Below are positions 37,461 through 47,856 of a stretch of DNA of 52,746 bases, piece by piece. Origin of the DNA: Oscillospiraceae bacterium (GTDB lineage Bacteria; Bacillota; Clostridia; Oscillospirales; Oscillospiraceae); the NCBI GenBank assembly GCA_017465025.1, contig JAFTXM010000034.1, positions 1 to 52,746 of the forward strand. The letters run 5' to 3'. The notes below the pieces were generated by a model. That model did not search any database, was not told the DNA's origin, and was given only the letters and a program-made list of their open reading frames with translations. The position numbers were made by a program, and so were the translations under genes. How positions within the stretch are numbered: the stretch's first letter is position 1; every line of letters begins with the position of its first letter.

Positions 37461-38732
37461 ATGTCCAGAAAAGTCTTCACAGTTATCACGGCCTATGCTT
37501 TGGCTATTATTGCAGTTTTGGGAATTTTCTCTTTTGTAAGCTACAAAAATCTCGGCATTTACCGGCAGAGCTCCCGCTATGCCTCCATGCTGGCCTTTGA
37601 GGAGACGGTCGATGCAGTGGACAGAATGAGCGGCACCCTTGCAAAGAGCGTGTACGCAACTGATGGGGCTATGTGCGGGAAGATATGCAGTCAGGTCTAC
37701 GCCGATGCCATGGCGGCGGAGGCGGCCTTGTCCACACTGCCCTTTGCCACTCACGAGCTGGAGGAGATATGCGGATATCTCAATCAGGTGGGAGACTATG
37801 CCTATACCCTTTGCTCAACTGCGGCCCAGAACGGCTTTGAAAAAGAGGATGTGGAAAATCTCACGGAGCTTTCCGGTGTGGCGGCCTCACTTGCCCAGTC
37901 CCTCAGAGAGCTTCAGACCAGCGTCCGTGAAGGCAGCATAGTCATGGACAAAAGGGAACAGGAGCTTATAAACATCGGCAGGAAGAATGGCGGCGGCAGC
38001 GTAAGCGAGGAATTCCTGCGCTTTGAGGCGGAATTTCCCCACCGCTCCAGCCTCCGCTATGACGGACGCTACAGCACGCAGACGGAAGAAAATTCATCTC
38101 AGGGCCGCCTTTCCGACGCAGAGGTGCTGGCTCAGGCTGCGCGATTTGCGGGGCTTAGCCCCACGGAGCTGAAGCTCAGCTACGAGTATGAGGGCAGTGA
38201 GGGCAGAAAATGCTACAGCGCCGGAGAAACACAGATATGTGTTGACAAGTCCGGCGTGGAGAGCATGTCCCGCTCACGCATTGTGGAGGACAGCCGCATC
38301 AGCCTTGAAAAGGCGGAGGAGACAGCGGCGGCCTTTCTTGAAAAACAGGGCTACGGCTCTTTGAAGCTCAGCGAAAAGCAGGAGCAGGGCAACGTGGGAC
38401 ACTTCAGGTATACAGCGGTGCAGGACGGCGTGGAGCTGAGCGATCGCTATGTGGATATAGCTGTGGCTCTGGACGACGGCAGCATCCATTTTTTCAGCCG
38501 GGAAAATTATGACGCAGGCAAAGTGGAGGCTTACTGGGGCATTACCGAACAGCAGGCGGTGGACACCCTGCCGGAAAGCCTGAGTCTGGCGGACAGCGCA
38601 AGGGTCATCATCGAAAGCGAGGGCGGTGAGAATGTGGCCTGCTACCGGCTCAGCTGCACCAACGCCGAAAATGAGCCGGTAACCATCTATGTGGATGCAG
38701 CCAGCGGCAGACAAAGCCGTATTGAGTTGTAA
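37461..38732 (+). CDS. ypeB: Spore germination protein YpeB
   Basis: A 423-residue membrane protein of the YpeB family, needed in Bacillus for assembly or stability of the cortex-lytic enzyme SleB in dormant spores. One membrane segment lies near the N-terminus (VFTVITAYALAIIAVLGIFSFVSY, about 5-28), then a helical region with the TM-proximal YRQSSRYASMLAFEETVDAVDRMSGTLAKSVYA signature, the marker LRYDGRYSTQTEE near residue 200, and C-terminal PepSY-like repeats. The ATG at 37461 has GAGAGGTGCGG upstream. YpeB genes normally follow sleB; here the upstream neighbour is gltX. It implies that the organism forms endospores. Confidence 0.85.
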   Translation: MSRKVFTVITAYALAIIAVLGIFSFVSYKNLGIYRQSSRYASMLAFEETVDAVDRMSGTLAKSVYATDGAMCGKICSQVYADAMAAEAALSTLPFATHELEEICGYLNQVGDYAYTLCSTAAQNGFEKEDVENLTELSGVAASLAQSLRELQTSVREGSIVMDKREQELINIGRKNGGGSVSEEFLRFEAEFPHRSSLRYDGRYSTQTEENSSQGRLSDAEVLAQAARFAGLSPTELKLSYEYEGSEGRKCYSAGETQICVDKSGVESMSRSRIVEDSRISLEKAEETAAAFLEKQGYGSLKLSEKQEQGNVGHFRYTAVQDGVELSDRYVDIAVALDDGSIHFFSRENYDAGKVEAYWGITEQQAVDTLPESLSLADSARVIIESEGGENVACYRLSCTNAENEPVTIYVDAASGRQSRIEL

Positions 38733-38793
38733 GAATTGCCGGACAAAAAATCACTATATTTGTAAAAATTTGCCAAATTAACAGATTTTTAAC

Positions 38794-38827
38794 GGTGCAG
38801 AGTATGTATCTGCACCTTCTTTTTTTA
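38794..38827 (+). terminator. Terminator after ypeB
   Basis: GGTGCAGA (38794-38801), a 7-base loop and TCTGCACC (38809-38816) form the stem, followed by TTCTTTTTTT. Confidence 0.82.
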
Positions 38828-38937
38828 CGGAAGCCAATGAACTGATTTTTGCGCATTTTATATAATTTTAATGTAAATTGACGAAGAAATGCCATAAAAT
38901 TCGGCGCAATTTCGGCATGACTTTGTGCATATTATAC

Positions 38938-38966
38938 TTGAAACGAAAGCTTTAATAGAGTAAAAT
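38938..38966 (+). promoter_or_regulatory. Promoter of the V-type ATPase operon
   Basis: -35 TTGAAA (38938-38943), 17-base spacer, -10 TAAAAT (38961-38966), 63 bases before the GTG start at 39029. The rest of the 296-base gap from ypeB is AT-rich with no further feature that I can support. Confidence 0.65.
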
Positions 38967-39028
38967 ACTATTGTTTGAAACTTGGTAATTTTGTTTCATT
39001 ATTATTATGCAAAAAAGGGGGTGAGCCG

Positions 39029-39343
39029 GTGTCATTTGAAGCACTTGCAAACATTACTCAGGCCGAAGCGGATGCAAAGGCCGCAGTAGTGCAGGCAGAG
39101 GCCAGGGCCAGACAGATGGTGGCCGATGCTTTTGCTGCCGGTAAGGCGGCAGTGGATGCTGCTCTGGCGAAGGCAGATGGCGAAATTGAACAGCTTCGCC
39201 GTCAGGCTGATGAGAAGGCAATGAGCGCAGCTGGCGGACTTTCGGGAGAACTTGAAAGTCAGAAAGCCGCTCTTTGTGCCTTGGCAGACGCAAAGCTTGA
39301 CCAAGCAGCAACTCTTGTAGTGGAAAGGATAGTGAACAGCTAA
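39029..39343 (+). CDS. ntpF: V-type ATPase peripheral-stalk subunit (NtpF/G-H type)
   Basis: A 104-residue, almost wholly helical protein rich in Ala, Lys, Glu and Gln (ITQAEADAKAAVVQAEARARQMVADAF, ALAKADGEIEQLRRQADEKAM). It is the coiled-coil stalk partner of subunit E, which is normally the first gene of the ntp operon in Firmicutes. The start is GTG at 39029 with AAGGGGGTGA upstream. Subunit I starts directly after its stop (TAAATG). The symbol follows E. hirae, where NtpF is the stalk subunit now also called G. It is assigned largely from position and coiled-coil character. Confidence 0.8.
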   Translation: MSFEALANITQAEADAKAAVVQAEARARQMVADAFAAGKAAVDAALAKADGEIEQLRRQADEKAMSAAGGLSGELESQKAALCALADAKLDQAATLVVERIVNS

Positions 39344-41332
39344 ATGGCCATTGTAAAAATGAAAAAACTGCGGCTCATGGCTGTCCGCTCCAAAAAGGAT
39401 GCACTTTTGCGCGAGCTTATCCAGCACGGCTGCGTTGAGTTTGCCGAGCTTGAGGGCGAGGTGAGGGAGGCTCAGTACAGTGAGCTTCTCAGCCGGGAGG
39501 ACACAAAGCTGATGAGCTACAAGTCTCAGCACGCCTCTCTCAGCCACGCTGTCGCAATTCTGGACAAATACGTTCCCGCCAAAACAAAGCTGCTCTCGGC
39601 AAAGCCCGAAGTAGCCGGGAGCGTGCTGCTGGATGAAAGCGGGCTGAACGGCGCACTGAAGGTGGCCTCCGCTATCGAAGGCAATGATGACGCCGTCAAG
39701 CGCATCAGCGCAGAGGAGAGCCGCCAGCGCGGCATTGTGGAGTCGCTCCAGCCCTGGATGGGTCTGGACATGCCTTTGAACAAGGAAGGCACAGGGCGCA
39801 CTGCCATTCTTCTGGGCACGCTTTCAGCGAAGCTTTCGGCAGAGGATGTGAAGAATGCCCTGCGTGAAGCCAGCGAAGAGGCTGAGCTTTTCCAGGTCTC
39901 CCAGGATAAGAGCTGCTACTACGTGGTGCTGGTGTGCATCCGTGAGGATCTGCCCGCCGTGCAGGATTGTCTGCGTGGCTTCGGCTTTACAGCGGCTGCT
40001 GTGTCCGGCATGAACGGTACGCCCAGGGAATGCCTTGGCAAAGCCGAGCTTGTGCTGCGGGAGCTTGCAGATGAAAAAGCCGCCTGCATTGCCCAGATCG
40101 AGGGCGAGTCTGTGCGCCGGGATGAGCTGAAGCTGGCCTGCGACAGGATGAGCACCAAGATAGCTCTTGCAGAGGCCGAGGGTATGCTCTACGGCACTGA
40201 GTCCGTCGTGCTTATGGAGGGCTGGATGCCCGCCGAGCGCGAGGAGCAGATGGCGCGTGTATTTGAAAAGTACGACTGCGCCTGGGACAGCTGCGATCCG
40301 GAGGAGGGAGAATATCCCAATGTTCCGGTACAACTGAAAAACAACAAGTTTACAAACGCATTGAACATGGTCACCAATATGTACAGCCTTCCGGCTTACG
40401 GCAGTGTTGACCCCAACCCCTTGATGGCGCCCTTCTTCATTCTGTTCTACGGTCTGATGATGGCGGATATCGGCTACGGCCTTATCATGATTGCCGCGGC
40501 TCTGGTCGCCATGAAGAAGATAAAGCCCAAGGCGGGCACTCTGGCCTTCTGCCAGCTGCTGCTCTACGGCGGCATCTCCACGCTGATCTTCGGCGCCCTC
40601 ACGGGCGGCTTCTTCGGCGATGCTCCCTACAGACTGGTACATATGTTCAATCCCGAAAGCACATGGGAGGGTCTGCCCTACCTGTTCAGCCCCGTCAGAG
40701 ACAGCAATATGGTGCTCTACGGCGCAATGGTCCTGGGCTTTATCCACCTCAATGCCGGTATGATCGTCAGCTTTGTGCAGAAGAAAAAGCGCGGCAAGGT
40801 CATGGACGGCATCTTTGAGGAAGGCCCCATGTGGGTGATTTTCCTTGGCGGCGGCATGGCAGTGCTGAAGCTTCTGGGGCTTGATTTCATGCTTATGCCC
40901 GGTCTTGTGGTGCTGGGTATCGGCGTGGTGATGCTCCTTTACGGTGCAGGCCGTCACTCCAAGGGCTTCGGCAAGGTGACAGCGGCCTTCGGCCTTATCT
41001 ACAACACCCTCACCGGCTGGTTCGGCGACATACTCAGCTACTCGCGTATAATGGCGCTGATGCTGGCAGGCGGCGTTGTGGGCCAGGTGTTCAACACCAT
41101 CGCGGCAATGCCCGCAGAAGGCTCCGGGGCAAATTTCGTCACCGTTACCGTATTCTTCCTTATCTTTATTGTGGGCCATGTCCTCAACTTCGGTCTGAAC
41201 CTTCTGGGCTGCTTTGTCCATGACCTTCGTCTTCAGTGCCTGGAGTTCTTCGGCAAGTTCTACGAGGACGGCGGAAAGCCCTTCCAGCCCCTTAAGGTCA
41301 GAAGTAAGTACGTCAGCGCTAAAGAGAACTGA
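39344..41332 (+). CDS. ntpI: V-type ATPase subunit I (membrane stator, a-subunit)
   Basis: A 662-residue subunit. Residues ~1-340 form the cytoplasmic half with coiled coil (MKKLRLMAVRSKKDALLRELIQHGCVEFAELEGE at the start) and ~350-650 the membrane half with seven to eight helices. ILFYGLMMADIGYGLIMIAAALVA and FGALTGGFFGDAPYRL are family blocks. DILSYSRIMALMLAGGVVGQVFN holds the essential Arg568 that interacts with the carboxylate of the rotor proteolipid. It starts immediately after the stalk subunit stop. Confidence 0.93.
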   Translation: MAIVKMKKLRLMAVRSKKDALLRELIQHGCVEFAELEGEVREAQYSELLSREDTKLMSYKSQHASLSHAVAILDKYVPAKTKLLSAKPEVAGSVLLDESGLNGALKVASAIEGNDDAVKRISAEESRQRGIVESLQPWMGLDMPLNKEGTGRTAILLGTLSAKLSAEDVKNALREASEEAELFQVSQDKSCYYVVLVCIREDLPAVQDCLRGFGFTAAAVSGMNGTPRECLGKAELVLRELADEKAACIAQIEGESVRRDELKLACDRMSTKIALAEAEGMLYGTESVVLMEGWMPAEREEQMARVFEKYDCAWDSCDPEEGEYPNVPVQLKNNKFTNALNMVTNMYSLPAYGSVDPNPLMAPFFILFYGLMMADIGYGLIMIAAALVAMKKIKPKAGTLAFCQLLLYGGISTLIFGALTGGFFGDAPYRLVHMFNPESTWEGLPYLFSPVRDSNMVLYGAMVLGFIHLNAGMIVSFVQKKKRGKVMDGIFEEGPMWVIFLGGGMAVLKLLGLDFMLMPGLVVLGIGVVMLLYGAGRHSKGFGKVTAAFGLIYNTLTGWFGDILSYSRIMALMLAGGVVGQVFNTIAAMPAEGSGANFVTVTVFFLIFIVGHVLNFGLNLLGCFVHDLRLQCLEFFGKFYEDGGKPFQPLKVRSKYVSAKEN

Positions 41333-41347
41333 CTTAGTTATTTATAA

Positions 41348-41854
<507 letters not shown>

Positions 41855-41896
41855 TTTTAGCCCCGGCACCCAATACTTACATAGACAGGAGAAACT

Positions 41897-42484
41897 ATGA
41901 AAGGCACTGAAAAAATAATCGCGCATATCCTGGCCGATGCCAAGGAGCAGGCCGACGCGATACTCGCTCAGGCAGAGCAGCAGTGCGCGGATATCAGGGC
42001 AGAGTACGATGCAAAGGCCAAGGAAGCCTACACCGAGAGAATTCGCAAGGGCGTTACCGACTGTCAGGACAGAGTGGACAGCATGGACCGTATCGCCCGC
42101 ATGGAAGCCAGAAAGGGTATTCTGGCTCTCAAGCAGCAGAAGGTGTCCGATTCCTTTGAGCTGGCCTGCGAGAAAATCGTAAATCTCCCTGCCGAGCAGT
42201 ACATTGCCTTTTTGGCAAAGCTTGCGGCCAAGGCCTCCGTCACCGGCGATGAGGAGATAGTCCTCAACGCAAAGGATGCCGCCGCTGTAGGCAGCGCTGT
42301 GGTGGATGCGGCAAACGCCCTTCTGGGCAAGGGAAAGCTCACTCTTTCCGACAAGACCGGCTCTTTCGCCGGCGGCCTTATCCTTCGCCGCGGCAGCATC
42401 GAGGCAAACTGCACGGCTGAGCTTCTTGTGGAGCTTTGCCGCAGCGAGATGTCCGCCCAGATCGCCAAGCTCCTTTTCGCATAA
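41897..42484 (+). CDS. ntpE: V-type ATPase subunit E (peripheral stalk)
   Basis: A 195-residue stalk protein. Residues 1-90 are a long helix (MKGTEKIIAHILADAKEQADAILAQAEQQCADIRAEYDAKAKEAYTERIRKG), and the C-terminal globular part contains GGLILRRGSIEANCTAELLVELCRSEM, which contacts the catalytic head. AGGAG lies upstream of the ATG. It is positioned between K and C as in other ntp operons. Confidence 0.9.
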   Translation: MKGTEKIIAHILADAKEQADAILAQAEQQCADIRAEYDAKAKEAYTERIRKGVTDCQDRVDSMDRIARMEARKGILALKQQKVSDSFELACEKIVNLPAEQYIAFLAKLAAKASVTGDEEIVLNAKDAAAVGSAVVDAANALLGKGKLTLSDKTGSFAGGLILRRGSIEANCTAELLVELCRSEMSAQIAKLLFA

Positions 42485-42523
42485 TGGCGCGGCCATATAA
42501 TCCCGAAAGAGGGAGGGAAAGTT

Positions 42524-43516
42524 TTGTCTAAAAATAAAGAAGCGTATCTGTGCTTGTCCGCTATGCTCCGCGCAAGAGAGCCCAGACTTCTCAATGCCGA
42601 CCGTGCCGTGCGCATGGTGGAGGCCGCATCCTACGAGGATGCCGCCAAGCAGCTGGGTGACTGCGGCTATGCTGATATGTCTCAGATGAACGCCAAAGAG
42701 GTGGAGGCTTATCTGGCCCAGAGGCGAAGCGATATCTTTGCCGAGCTGGATCGCCTTGCCCCTGATAAACTGATAGTTGACGTATTCCGTATGAAGTACG
42801 ACTATCATAACGCCAAAACCATCATCAAGGCCGAGGCCATGGGCCAGGACGCAATGCGCCTTATGAGCGACTGCGGCCGCATAAGCCCCAAGGCCATGCT
42901 GGAGCTTTACAATGAGGAGAAGTACTCCCAGCTGCCTGAAGTTCTGGGCAAAGCTCTGGAAGAGGCCAAGACCACCTTGGCACGCACCGCAAATCCCCAG
43001 CTGGCAGACTTCATTCTCGACAAGGCCTATTTTGCCGAGATAAAAGCGGCTGCCAAGGCTATCGACTGCCCATATCTTGACGGCTACGCCGCCATACTCA
43101 CAGACAGCACCAACCTCAAAAGCGCCGTGCGTACCCTGCGCATGGGTAAGGGAATGGACTTTATGGACTTTGCCCTTATCCCCGGCGGCTCTGTTGACAC
43201 CGACAGGATAGTCAATGCCGGTGACAAGGAGGGCATCAGCGCCCTTTACGCCCACGGCCTTCTGGAAAAGGCCGCGGCTCTGGGTGCCGAGGCTGCCGAG
43301 GGCGGCAGCATGACTGCCTTTGAGCTGGCCTGTGACAACGCTGTAAACGCCTATCTTCAGAAGGCAAAGCTTATAAGCTACGGCCCTGAGGCGCTTATTG
43401 CCTACCTTGCCGCAGTCGAGGGCGAGGTCACAGCGGTGAGAATGATCCTTACGGGCAGACTTGCAGGCATCGAGCCTCAGGTCATCCGGGAAAGGCTGCG
43501 TGATCTGTATGCTTAA
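42524..43516 (+). CDS. ntpC: V-type ATPase subunit C
   Basis: A 330-residue subunit C/d-type protein, which couples the rotor ring to the central stalk. TTG start at 42524 with GAGGGAGGGAAAGTT upstream. Blocks such as NAKEVEAYLAQRRSDIFAELDRLAPDKLIVDVFRMKYDYHNAKTIIKAEAM and the C-terminal GPEALIAYLAAVEGEVTAVRMILTGRLAGI are family-typical. Its stop overlaps the start of subunit F. Confidence 0.92.
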   Translation: MSKNKEAYLCLSAMLRAREPRLLNADRAVRMVEAASYEDAAKQLGDCGYADMSQMNAKEVEAYLAQRRSDIFAELDRLAPDKLIVDVFRMKYDYHNAKTIIKAEAMGQDAMRLMSDCGRISPKAMLELYNEEKYSQLPEVLGKALEEAKTTLARTANPQLADFILDKAYFAEIKAAAKAIDCPYLDGYAAILTDSTNLKSAVRTLRMGKGMDFMDFALIPGGSVDTDRIVNAGDKEGISALYAHGLLEKAAALGAEAAEGGSMTAFELACDNAVNAYLQKAKLISYGPEALIAYLAAVEGEVTAVRMILTGRLAGIEPQVIRERLRDLYA

Positions 43517-43829
43517 AATTGCAGTTATCGGCGGCAGAGAGACCGTCATGGGCTTCAAGGCTCTGGGCCTTGAGACCTACCCTGTGCTCAACGCATCCGA
43601 GGCTTCCCAGATTCTGCGTAAGCTCACCCGCGAAAGCGCGGACCACGCCATCATCTACATCGAGGAAAATCTGGCGGTGCAGCTTTCCGGTGAGATCAAC
43701 AAATTCAAGGACAGCCCCACCCCCGCCATTATCCTCATCCCCGGCAGAGAGGGCTCCATGGGCCTTGGCCTGTCCGCTCTTCATGCGGCGGTGGAACGCG
43801 CAGTGGGCACCAATATTCTGGGCGACTAA
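43509..43829 (+). CDS. ntpG: V-type ATPase subunit F (central stalk)
   Basis: A 106-residue Rossmann-like protein of the rotor shaft. Core strands MLKIAVIGGRETVMGFKALGLETYPV, HAIIYIEENLAVQL and PAIILIPGREGSMG. The ATG at 43509 overlaps the end of the subunit C gene by 8 bases, so translation is coupled; the longer frame from 43461 only reads through C. Called NtpG in E. hirae. Confidence 0.88.
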   Translation: MLKIAVIGGRETVMGFKALGLETYPVLNASEASQILRKLTRESADHAIIYIEENLAVQLSGEINKFKDSPTPAIILIPGREGSMGLGLSALHAAVERAVGTNILGD

Positions 43830-43907
43830 AATTATTCTAACTCCTCATACAGTAGGAAGCGCTTGCACGGCACAGCCAAAGCGCTTCTGACGAAAGGAAG
43901 GTATTAA

Positions 43908-45677
43908 ATGAGCGGAACTATTACAAAAGTTTCCGGACCGCTTGTTGTGGCAGAGGGTCTTGCGGACGCCAACGTTTCCGACGTTGTCCGTGTCGGCTCT
44001 CAGCGCCTGATAGGCGAGATCCTTAATATGACCGGCGACAAGGCTTCCATTCAGGTCTACGAGGAGACCTCCGGCCTTGGCCCCGGCGCCGTGGTTGAGA
44101 CCACCGGCTTCCCCATGTCCGTGGAACTGGGACCCGGTATGCTGGACAATATCTATGACGGCATCCAGCGCCCCCTGCCCGCCATGCGTGAAGTTTCCGG
44201 CGACTCCATCTCCCGCGGCATTGACGTTCCCGCACTGGACAGAGAGAAGAAGTGGGACTTTGTCCCCGTTGCCAAGGTGGGCGACAAGCTTGCCGGCGGC
44301 GATGTTCTCGGTACCGTGCAGGAGACCAGCGCCATCCTCCACAAGGTCATGGTGCCTCCCGGAATTTCCGGCGAAGTAATAAGCATCGAGTCCGGCGAGC
44401 ATGTTGTCACTGACATTATTGCTGTTCTCAAGGACGATAAGGGCAAGGAGCACCAGCTTGCAATGCTGCAGCGCTGGCCCGTCCGTATCGCCAGACCCTA
44501 CTCCAAAAAGTACGTGCCCAGCCGCCCCATGAACTCCGGTCAGCGTATCATCGACACCCTCTTCCCCATTGCAAAGGGTGGTACTGCCGCAGTTCCCGGC
44601 CCCTTCGGCTCCGGCAAGACCGTGGTTCAGCATCAGCTGGCAAAGTGGTCCGACGTGGACATCGTTATCTACATAGGTTGCGGCGAGCGCGGCAATGAGA
44701 TGACCGACGTTCTTATGGAGTTCCCCGAGCTGAAAGACCCCCGCAACGGCGAGCCTCTCATGAAGCGCACCGTTCTTATCGCCAACACCTCCGATATGCC
44801 CGTTGCCGCCCGTGAAGCCTCCATCTACACCGGCATCACCATCGCAGAGTACTTCCGCGACATGGGCTATGATGTGGCAGTTCTGGCTGACTCCACCTCC
44901 CGCTGGGCCGAGGCTCTGCGTGAGATGTCCGGTCGTCTGGAAGAGATGCCCGGTGAGGAAGGCTACCCCGCATATCTGGCCTCCCGTCTGTCCCAGTTCT
45001 ATGAAAGAGCCGGCGTTGTTGAATGTCTTGGCTCCGAGGACCGTCAGGGCTCCGTTACCGCTATCGGCGCCGTGTCTCCTCCGGGCGGTGACCTTTCCGA
45101 GCCTGTCGCTCAGGCCACCATGCGTATAGTCAAGGTCTTCTGGGCACTGGACTCCAGCCTTGCCTATGCCCGTCACTTCCCCGCCATCAACTGGCTGACC
45201 TCCTACTCTTTGTATCTGGACAACCTGGGTGCATGGTACACCGAGCAGTTCGGCGAAGCCTACATGGCAAACCGCGAGAAGGCCATGCACATCCTTCAGG
45301 AAGAAAGCGAACTGCAGGAGATCGTCCGTCTGGTCGGTCAGGACGCTCTGTCCCCCGCTGACAGACTTACCATGGAGACTGCCAAGATGATCCGTGAGGA
45401 CTTTTTGCAGCAAAACGCCTTTGTGGACGAGGACGCATACTCCGCCTACGCAAAGCAGTTCAGACTTCTGGACATGGTTCTCCAGTATGACGCGCTCTGC
45501 CGCGACGCTCTTGCCAAGAACGCCGACATGAACGGCCTTTTCGCCATTGAAGCCCGCGAAAAGATAGGCCGCGCCAAGATGGCAGACGCAGCTACCTTTG
45601 AAGCCGATTACGACGCTATCGCAGCCCAGATGAAGGCTGAGATAGACGCAGTCATTGCCGGAGGTGAGGAAGCATGA
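43908..45677 (+). CDS. ntpA: V-type ATPase catalytic subunit A
   Basis: A 589-residue catalytic subunit. The P-loop is GPFGSGKT at 231-238 (Lys237), followed by [23 protein letters not shown] with the catalytic Glu-Arg region and [35 protein letters not shown]. An ~80-residue bulge domain (about 110-190) typical of V/A-type A subunits separates it from F1 beta. AAGGAAGG lies upstream. Its last four bases overlap the B-subunit start. Confidence 0.95.
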   Translation: MSGTITKVSGPLVVAEGLADANVSDVVRVGSQRLIGEILNMTGDKASIQVYEETSGLGPGAVVETTGFPMSVELGPGMLDNIYDGIQRPLPAMREVSGDSISRGIDVPALDREKKWDFVPVAKVGDKLAGGDVLGTVQETSAILHKVMVPPGISGEVISIESGEHVVTDIIAVLKDDKGKEHQLAMLQRWPVRIARPYSKKYVPSRPMNSGQRIIDTLFPIAKGGTAAVPGPFGSGKTVVQHQLAKWSDVDIVIYIGCGERGNEMTDVLMEFPELKDPRNGEPLMKRTVLIANTSDMPVAAREASIYTGITIAEYFRDMGYDVAVLADSTSRWAEALREMSGRLEEMPGEEGYPAYLASRLSQFYERAGVVECLGSEDRQGSVTAIGAVSPPGGDLSEPVAQATMRIVKVFWALDSSLAYARHFPAINWLTSYSLYLDNLGAWYTEQFGEAYMANREKAMHILQEESELQEIVRLVGQDALSPADRLTMETAKMIREDFLQQNAFVDEDAYSAYAKQFRLLDMVLQYDALCRDALAKNADMNGLFAIEAREKIGRAKMADAATFEADYDAIAAQMKAEIDAVIAGGEEA

Positions 45678-47047
45678 TTAAAGAGTATAAAACCATAAGA
45701 GAGATAGCAAGCCCTCTGATGATCGTTGACAACGTTGAGGGCGTCACCTACGACGAGCTGGGCGAAATCGAGCTTCCCAACGGCGAAGTACGCCGCTGCA
45801 AGGTGCTTGAGGTTGAAGGCAGCAAGGCAGTTGTTCAGCTGTTCGAGTCTGCACAGGGCATCAACCTTGCCCAGTCCAAGGTCCGTTTCCTTGGTCATCC
45901 CCAGCAGCTGGCAGTGTCTGAGGACATGCTGGGTCGTGTTTTCAACGGCATGGGTATGCCCATTGACGGCGGCCCCGAAATTCTGGCAGATGCACACATG
46001 GACATCAACGGCCTGCCCATGAACCCCGCCGCCCGCGCCTACCCCGCAGAGTTCATCCAGACCGGTGTTTCCACCATTGACGGTCTGAACACTCTGGTCC
46101 GTGGTCAGAAGCTGCCCATATTCTCCGGCTCCGGTCTGCCCCATGCAGCCCTCGCCGCCCAGATCGCCCGTCAGGCAAGAGTTCTGGGTGACGATGAGAC
46201 CTTCGCTGTTGTCTTCGCTGCCATCGGTATCACCTTTGAAGAGTCTGAGTACTTCATCAATGACTTCCGCCGTACCGGCGCTATCGACCGTACCGTGGTC
46301 TTCTCCAACCTGGCAAACGACCCCGCAGTCGAGCGTATCGCCACTCCCCGTATGGCACTGACCGCCGCTGAGTATCTGGCCTTTGAAAAGGACATGCAGG
46401 TTCTGGTCATTCTCACCGACATCACCAACTACGCCGAAGCTCTCCGTGAAGTTTCCGCAGCAAAGAAGGAAGTTCCCGGCCGCCGCGGCTACCCCGGCTA
46501 TCTGTACACCGACCTTGCTACCATGTATGAGCGTGCAGGCCGCCGTCAGGGCAAGAAGGGCTCCATCACCATGATCCCCATTCTGACCATGCCCGAAGAC
46601 GACAAGACCCACCCCATCCCCGACCTGACCGGCTACATCACCGAGGGTCAGATAATCCTCAGCCGTGAGCTGCACCGCAAGGGCATAGTTCCTCCTGTGG
46701 ACGTTCTGCCTTCCCTGAGCCGTCTGAAGGACAAGGGTATCGGCGCCGGCAAGACCCGTGAGGACCATGCAGGCACCATGAACCAGCTTTTCGCCGGTTA
46801 CTCCCGCGGCAAGGACGCCAAGGAGCTGATGACCATTCTGGGTGAGGCGGCCCTGTCCGAGGACGACAAGCTCTTTGCAAAGTTTGCCGAGGAGTTTGAA
46901 AAGGTCTACGTCAGCCAGGGCAACACCACCAACCGCTCCATCGAGGAGACTCTCACCATCGGCTGGGAGCTTTTAAGCATCCTGCCCAAGCGTGAGCTGA
47001 AGCGTATCAAGCCTGAGTACATCGAAAAGTACCTGCCCAAGAAGTAA
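45674..47047 (+). CDS. ntpB: V-type ATPase subunit B
   Basis: A 457-residue non-catalytic head subunit. Residues [40 protein letters not shown] replace the P-loop, as in all B subunits. [44 protein letters not shown] is the conserved core. It is overlapped by the A subunit (ATGA-type overlap), giving equal production of A and B. Three A and three B subunits form the head. Confidence 0.95.
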   Translation: MIKEYKTIREIASPLMIVDNVEGVTYDELGEIELPNGEVRRCKVLEVEGSKAVVQLFESAQGINLAQSKVRFLGHPQQLAVSEDMLGRVFNGMGMPIDGGPEILADAHMDINGLPMNPAARAYPAEFIQTGVSTIDGLNTLVRGQKLPIFSGSGLPHAALAAQIARQARVLGDDETFAVVFAAIGITFEESEYFINDFRRTGAIDRTVVFSNLANDPAVERIATPRMALTAAEYLAFEKDMQVLVILTDITNYAEALREVSAAKKEVPGRRGYPGYLYTDLATMYERAGRRQGKKGSITMIPILTMPEDDKTHPIPDLTGYITEGQIILSRELHRKGIVPPVDVLPSLSRLKDKGIGAGKTREDHAGTMNQLFAGYSRGKDAKELMTILGEAALSEDDKLFAKFAEEFEKVYVSQGNTTNRSIEETLTIGWELLSILPKRELKRIKPEYIEKYLPKK

Positions 47048-47083
47048 GCCTATATCAAAATCATTTTACGGAGGTGATGCTTT

Positions 47084-47737
47084 TTGGCAAGCACTGCTAT
47101 AACCCCGACCAGAATGGTGCTCAACCAGCTCAAGGGCCGTCTCAAGACGGCAAGGCGCGGTCATAAGCTTTTGAAGGACAAGCGCGATGAGCTGATGCGT
47201 CAGTTTATGGATGTGGTAAAGCTTAACAAGCAGCTTCGTACCCGCGTTGAAGAGGGTTTGACCGCAGCTTTCGGCTCCTTGCAGGTGGCCAGCGCCATCA
47301 TGTCGCCGGAGATGCTGGAGCAGGCGCTGCTCTACCCCCGTCAGAGCGTGGAGCTGGGCATGAAGTTCAAGAACATCATGAGCGTAAACGTCCCCGTTTA
47401 CTCATTTGAGACCAAGAACAACGACCCCAGTGAGATTTATCCCTACGGCTTTGCCCAGACCTCCGGTGAGCTGGACGATGCTCTGGACAAGCTGGCCAAG
47501 GTGTTTGAGGATATGCTGGAGCTGGCACAGGTTGAAAAGACCATGCAGCTTCTTGCAGAGGAGATCGAAAAGACCCGCCGCCGCGTCAATGCGCTGGAGT
47601 ATGTCATGATCCCTGAGCTTGAAGGAAATATCAAGTATATCTCCATGAAGCTGTCCGAAAACGACAACGCCACCAAGGTGCGTCTCCTGAAGGTCAAGGA
47701 AATGGTGCTTCAGCAGGCCCATAACTACGAGCGTTAA
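47084..47737 (+). CDS. ntpD: V-type ATPase subunit D (rotor shaft)
   Basis: A 217-residue, mostly coiled-coil subunit. It starts at TTG 47084, giving MASTAITPTRMVLNQLKGRLKTARRGHKLLKDKRDELMRQF, the highly conserved N-terminus of NtpD, with GGAGGTGAT upstream. It closes the operon (stalk-I-K-E-C-F-A-B-D), and a strong terminator follows 23 bases later. Confidence 0.93.
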   Translation: MASTAITPTRMVLNQLKGRLKTARRGHKLLKDKRDELMRQFMDVVKLNKQLRTRVEEGLTAAFGSLQVASAIMSPEMLEQALLYPRQSVELGMKFKNIMSVNVPVYSFETKNNDPSEIYPYGFAQTSGELDDALDKLAKVFEDMLELAQVEKTMQLLAEEIEKTRRRVNALEYVMIPELEGNIKYISMKLSENDNATKVRLLKVKEMVLQQAHNYER

Positions 47738-47760
47738 GCGAATAAAGCCAATAAAGCAAA

Positions 47761-47800
47761 AGCTCCCGAAGTAATACACTTCGGGAGCTATATTATTTTG
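47761..47800 (+). terminator. Terminator of the V-type ATPase operon
   Basis: AGCTCCCGAAGT (47761-47772) pairs with ACTTCGGGAGCT (47778-47789) over 12 bases around a 5-base loop, followed by a T-rich run. Confidence 0.85.
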
Positions 47801-47817
47801 TCATAGGACAACAAAAT

Positions 47818-47851
47818 AAGGACTTGCTGCCTGTTTTTGCAGCAAGTCCTT
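47818..47851 (-). terminator. Terminator of malQ
   Basis: AAGGACTTGCTGC and GCAGCAAGTCCTT form a 13-base stem around an 8-base loop, 5 bases past the malQ stop; on the minus strand TTATTTTGTT follows. Confidence 0.75.
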
Positions 47852-47856
47852 AAAGC

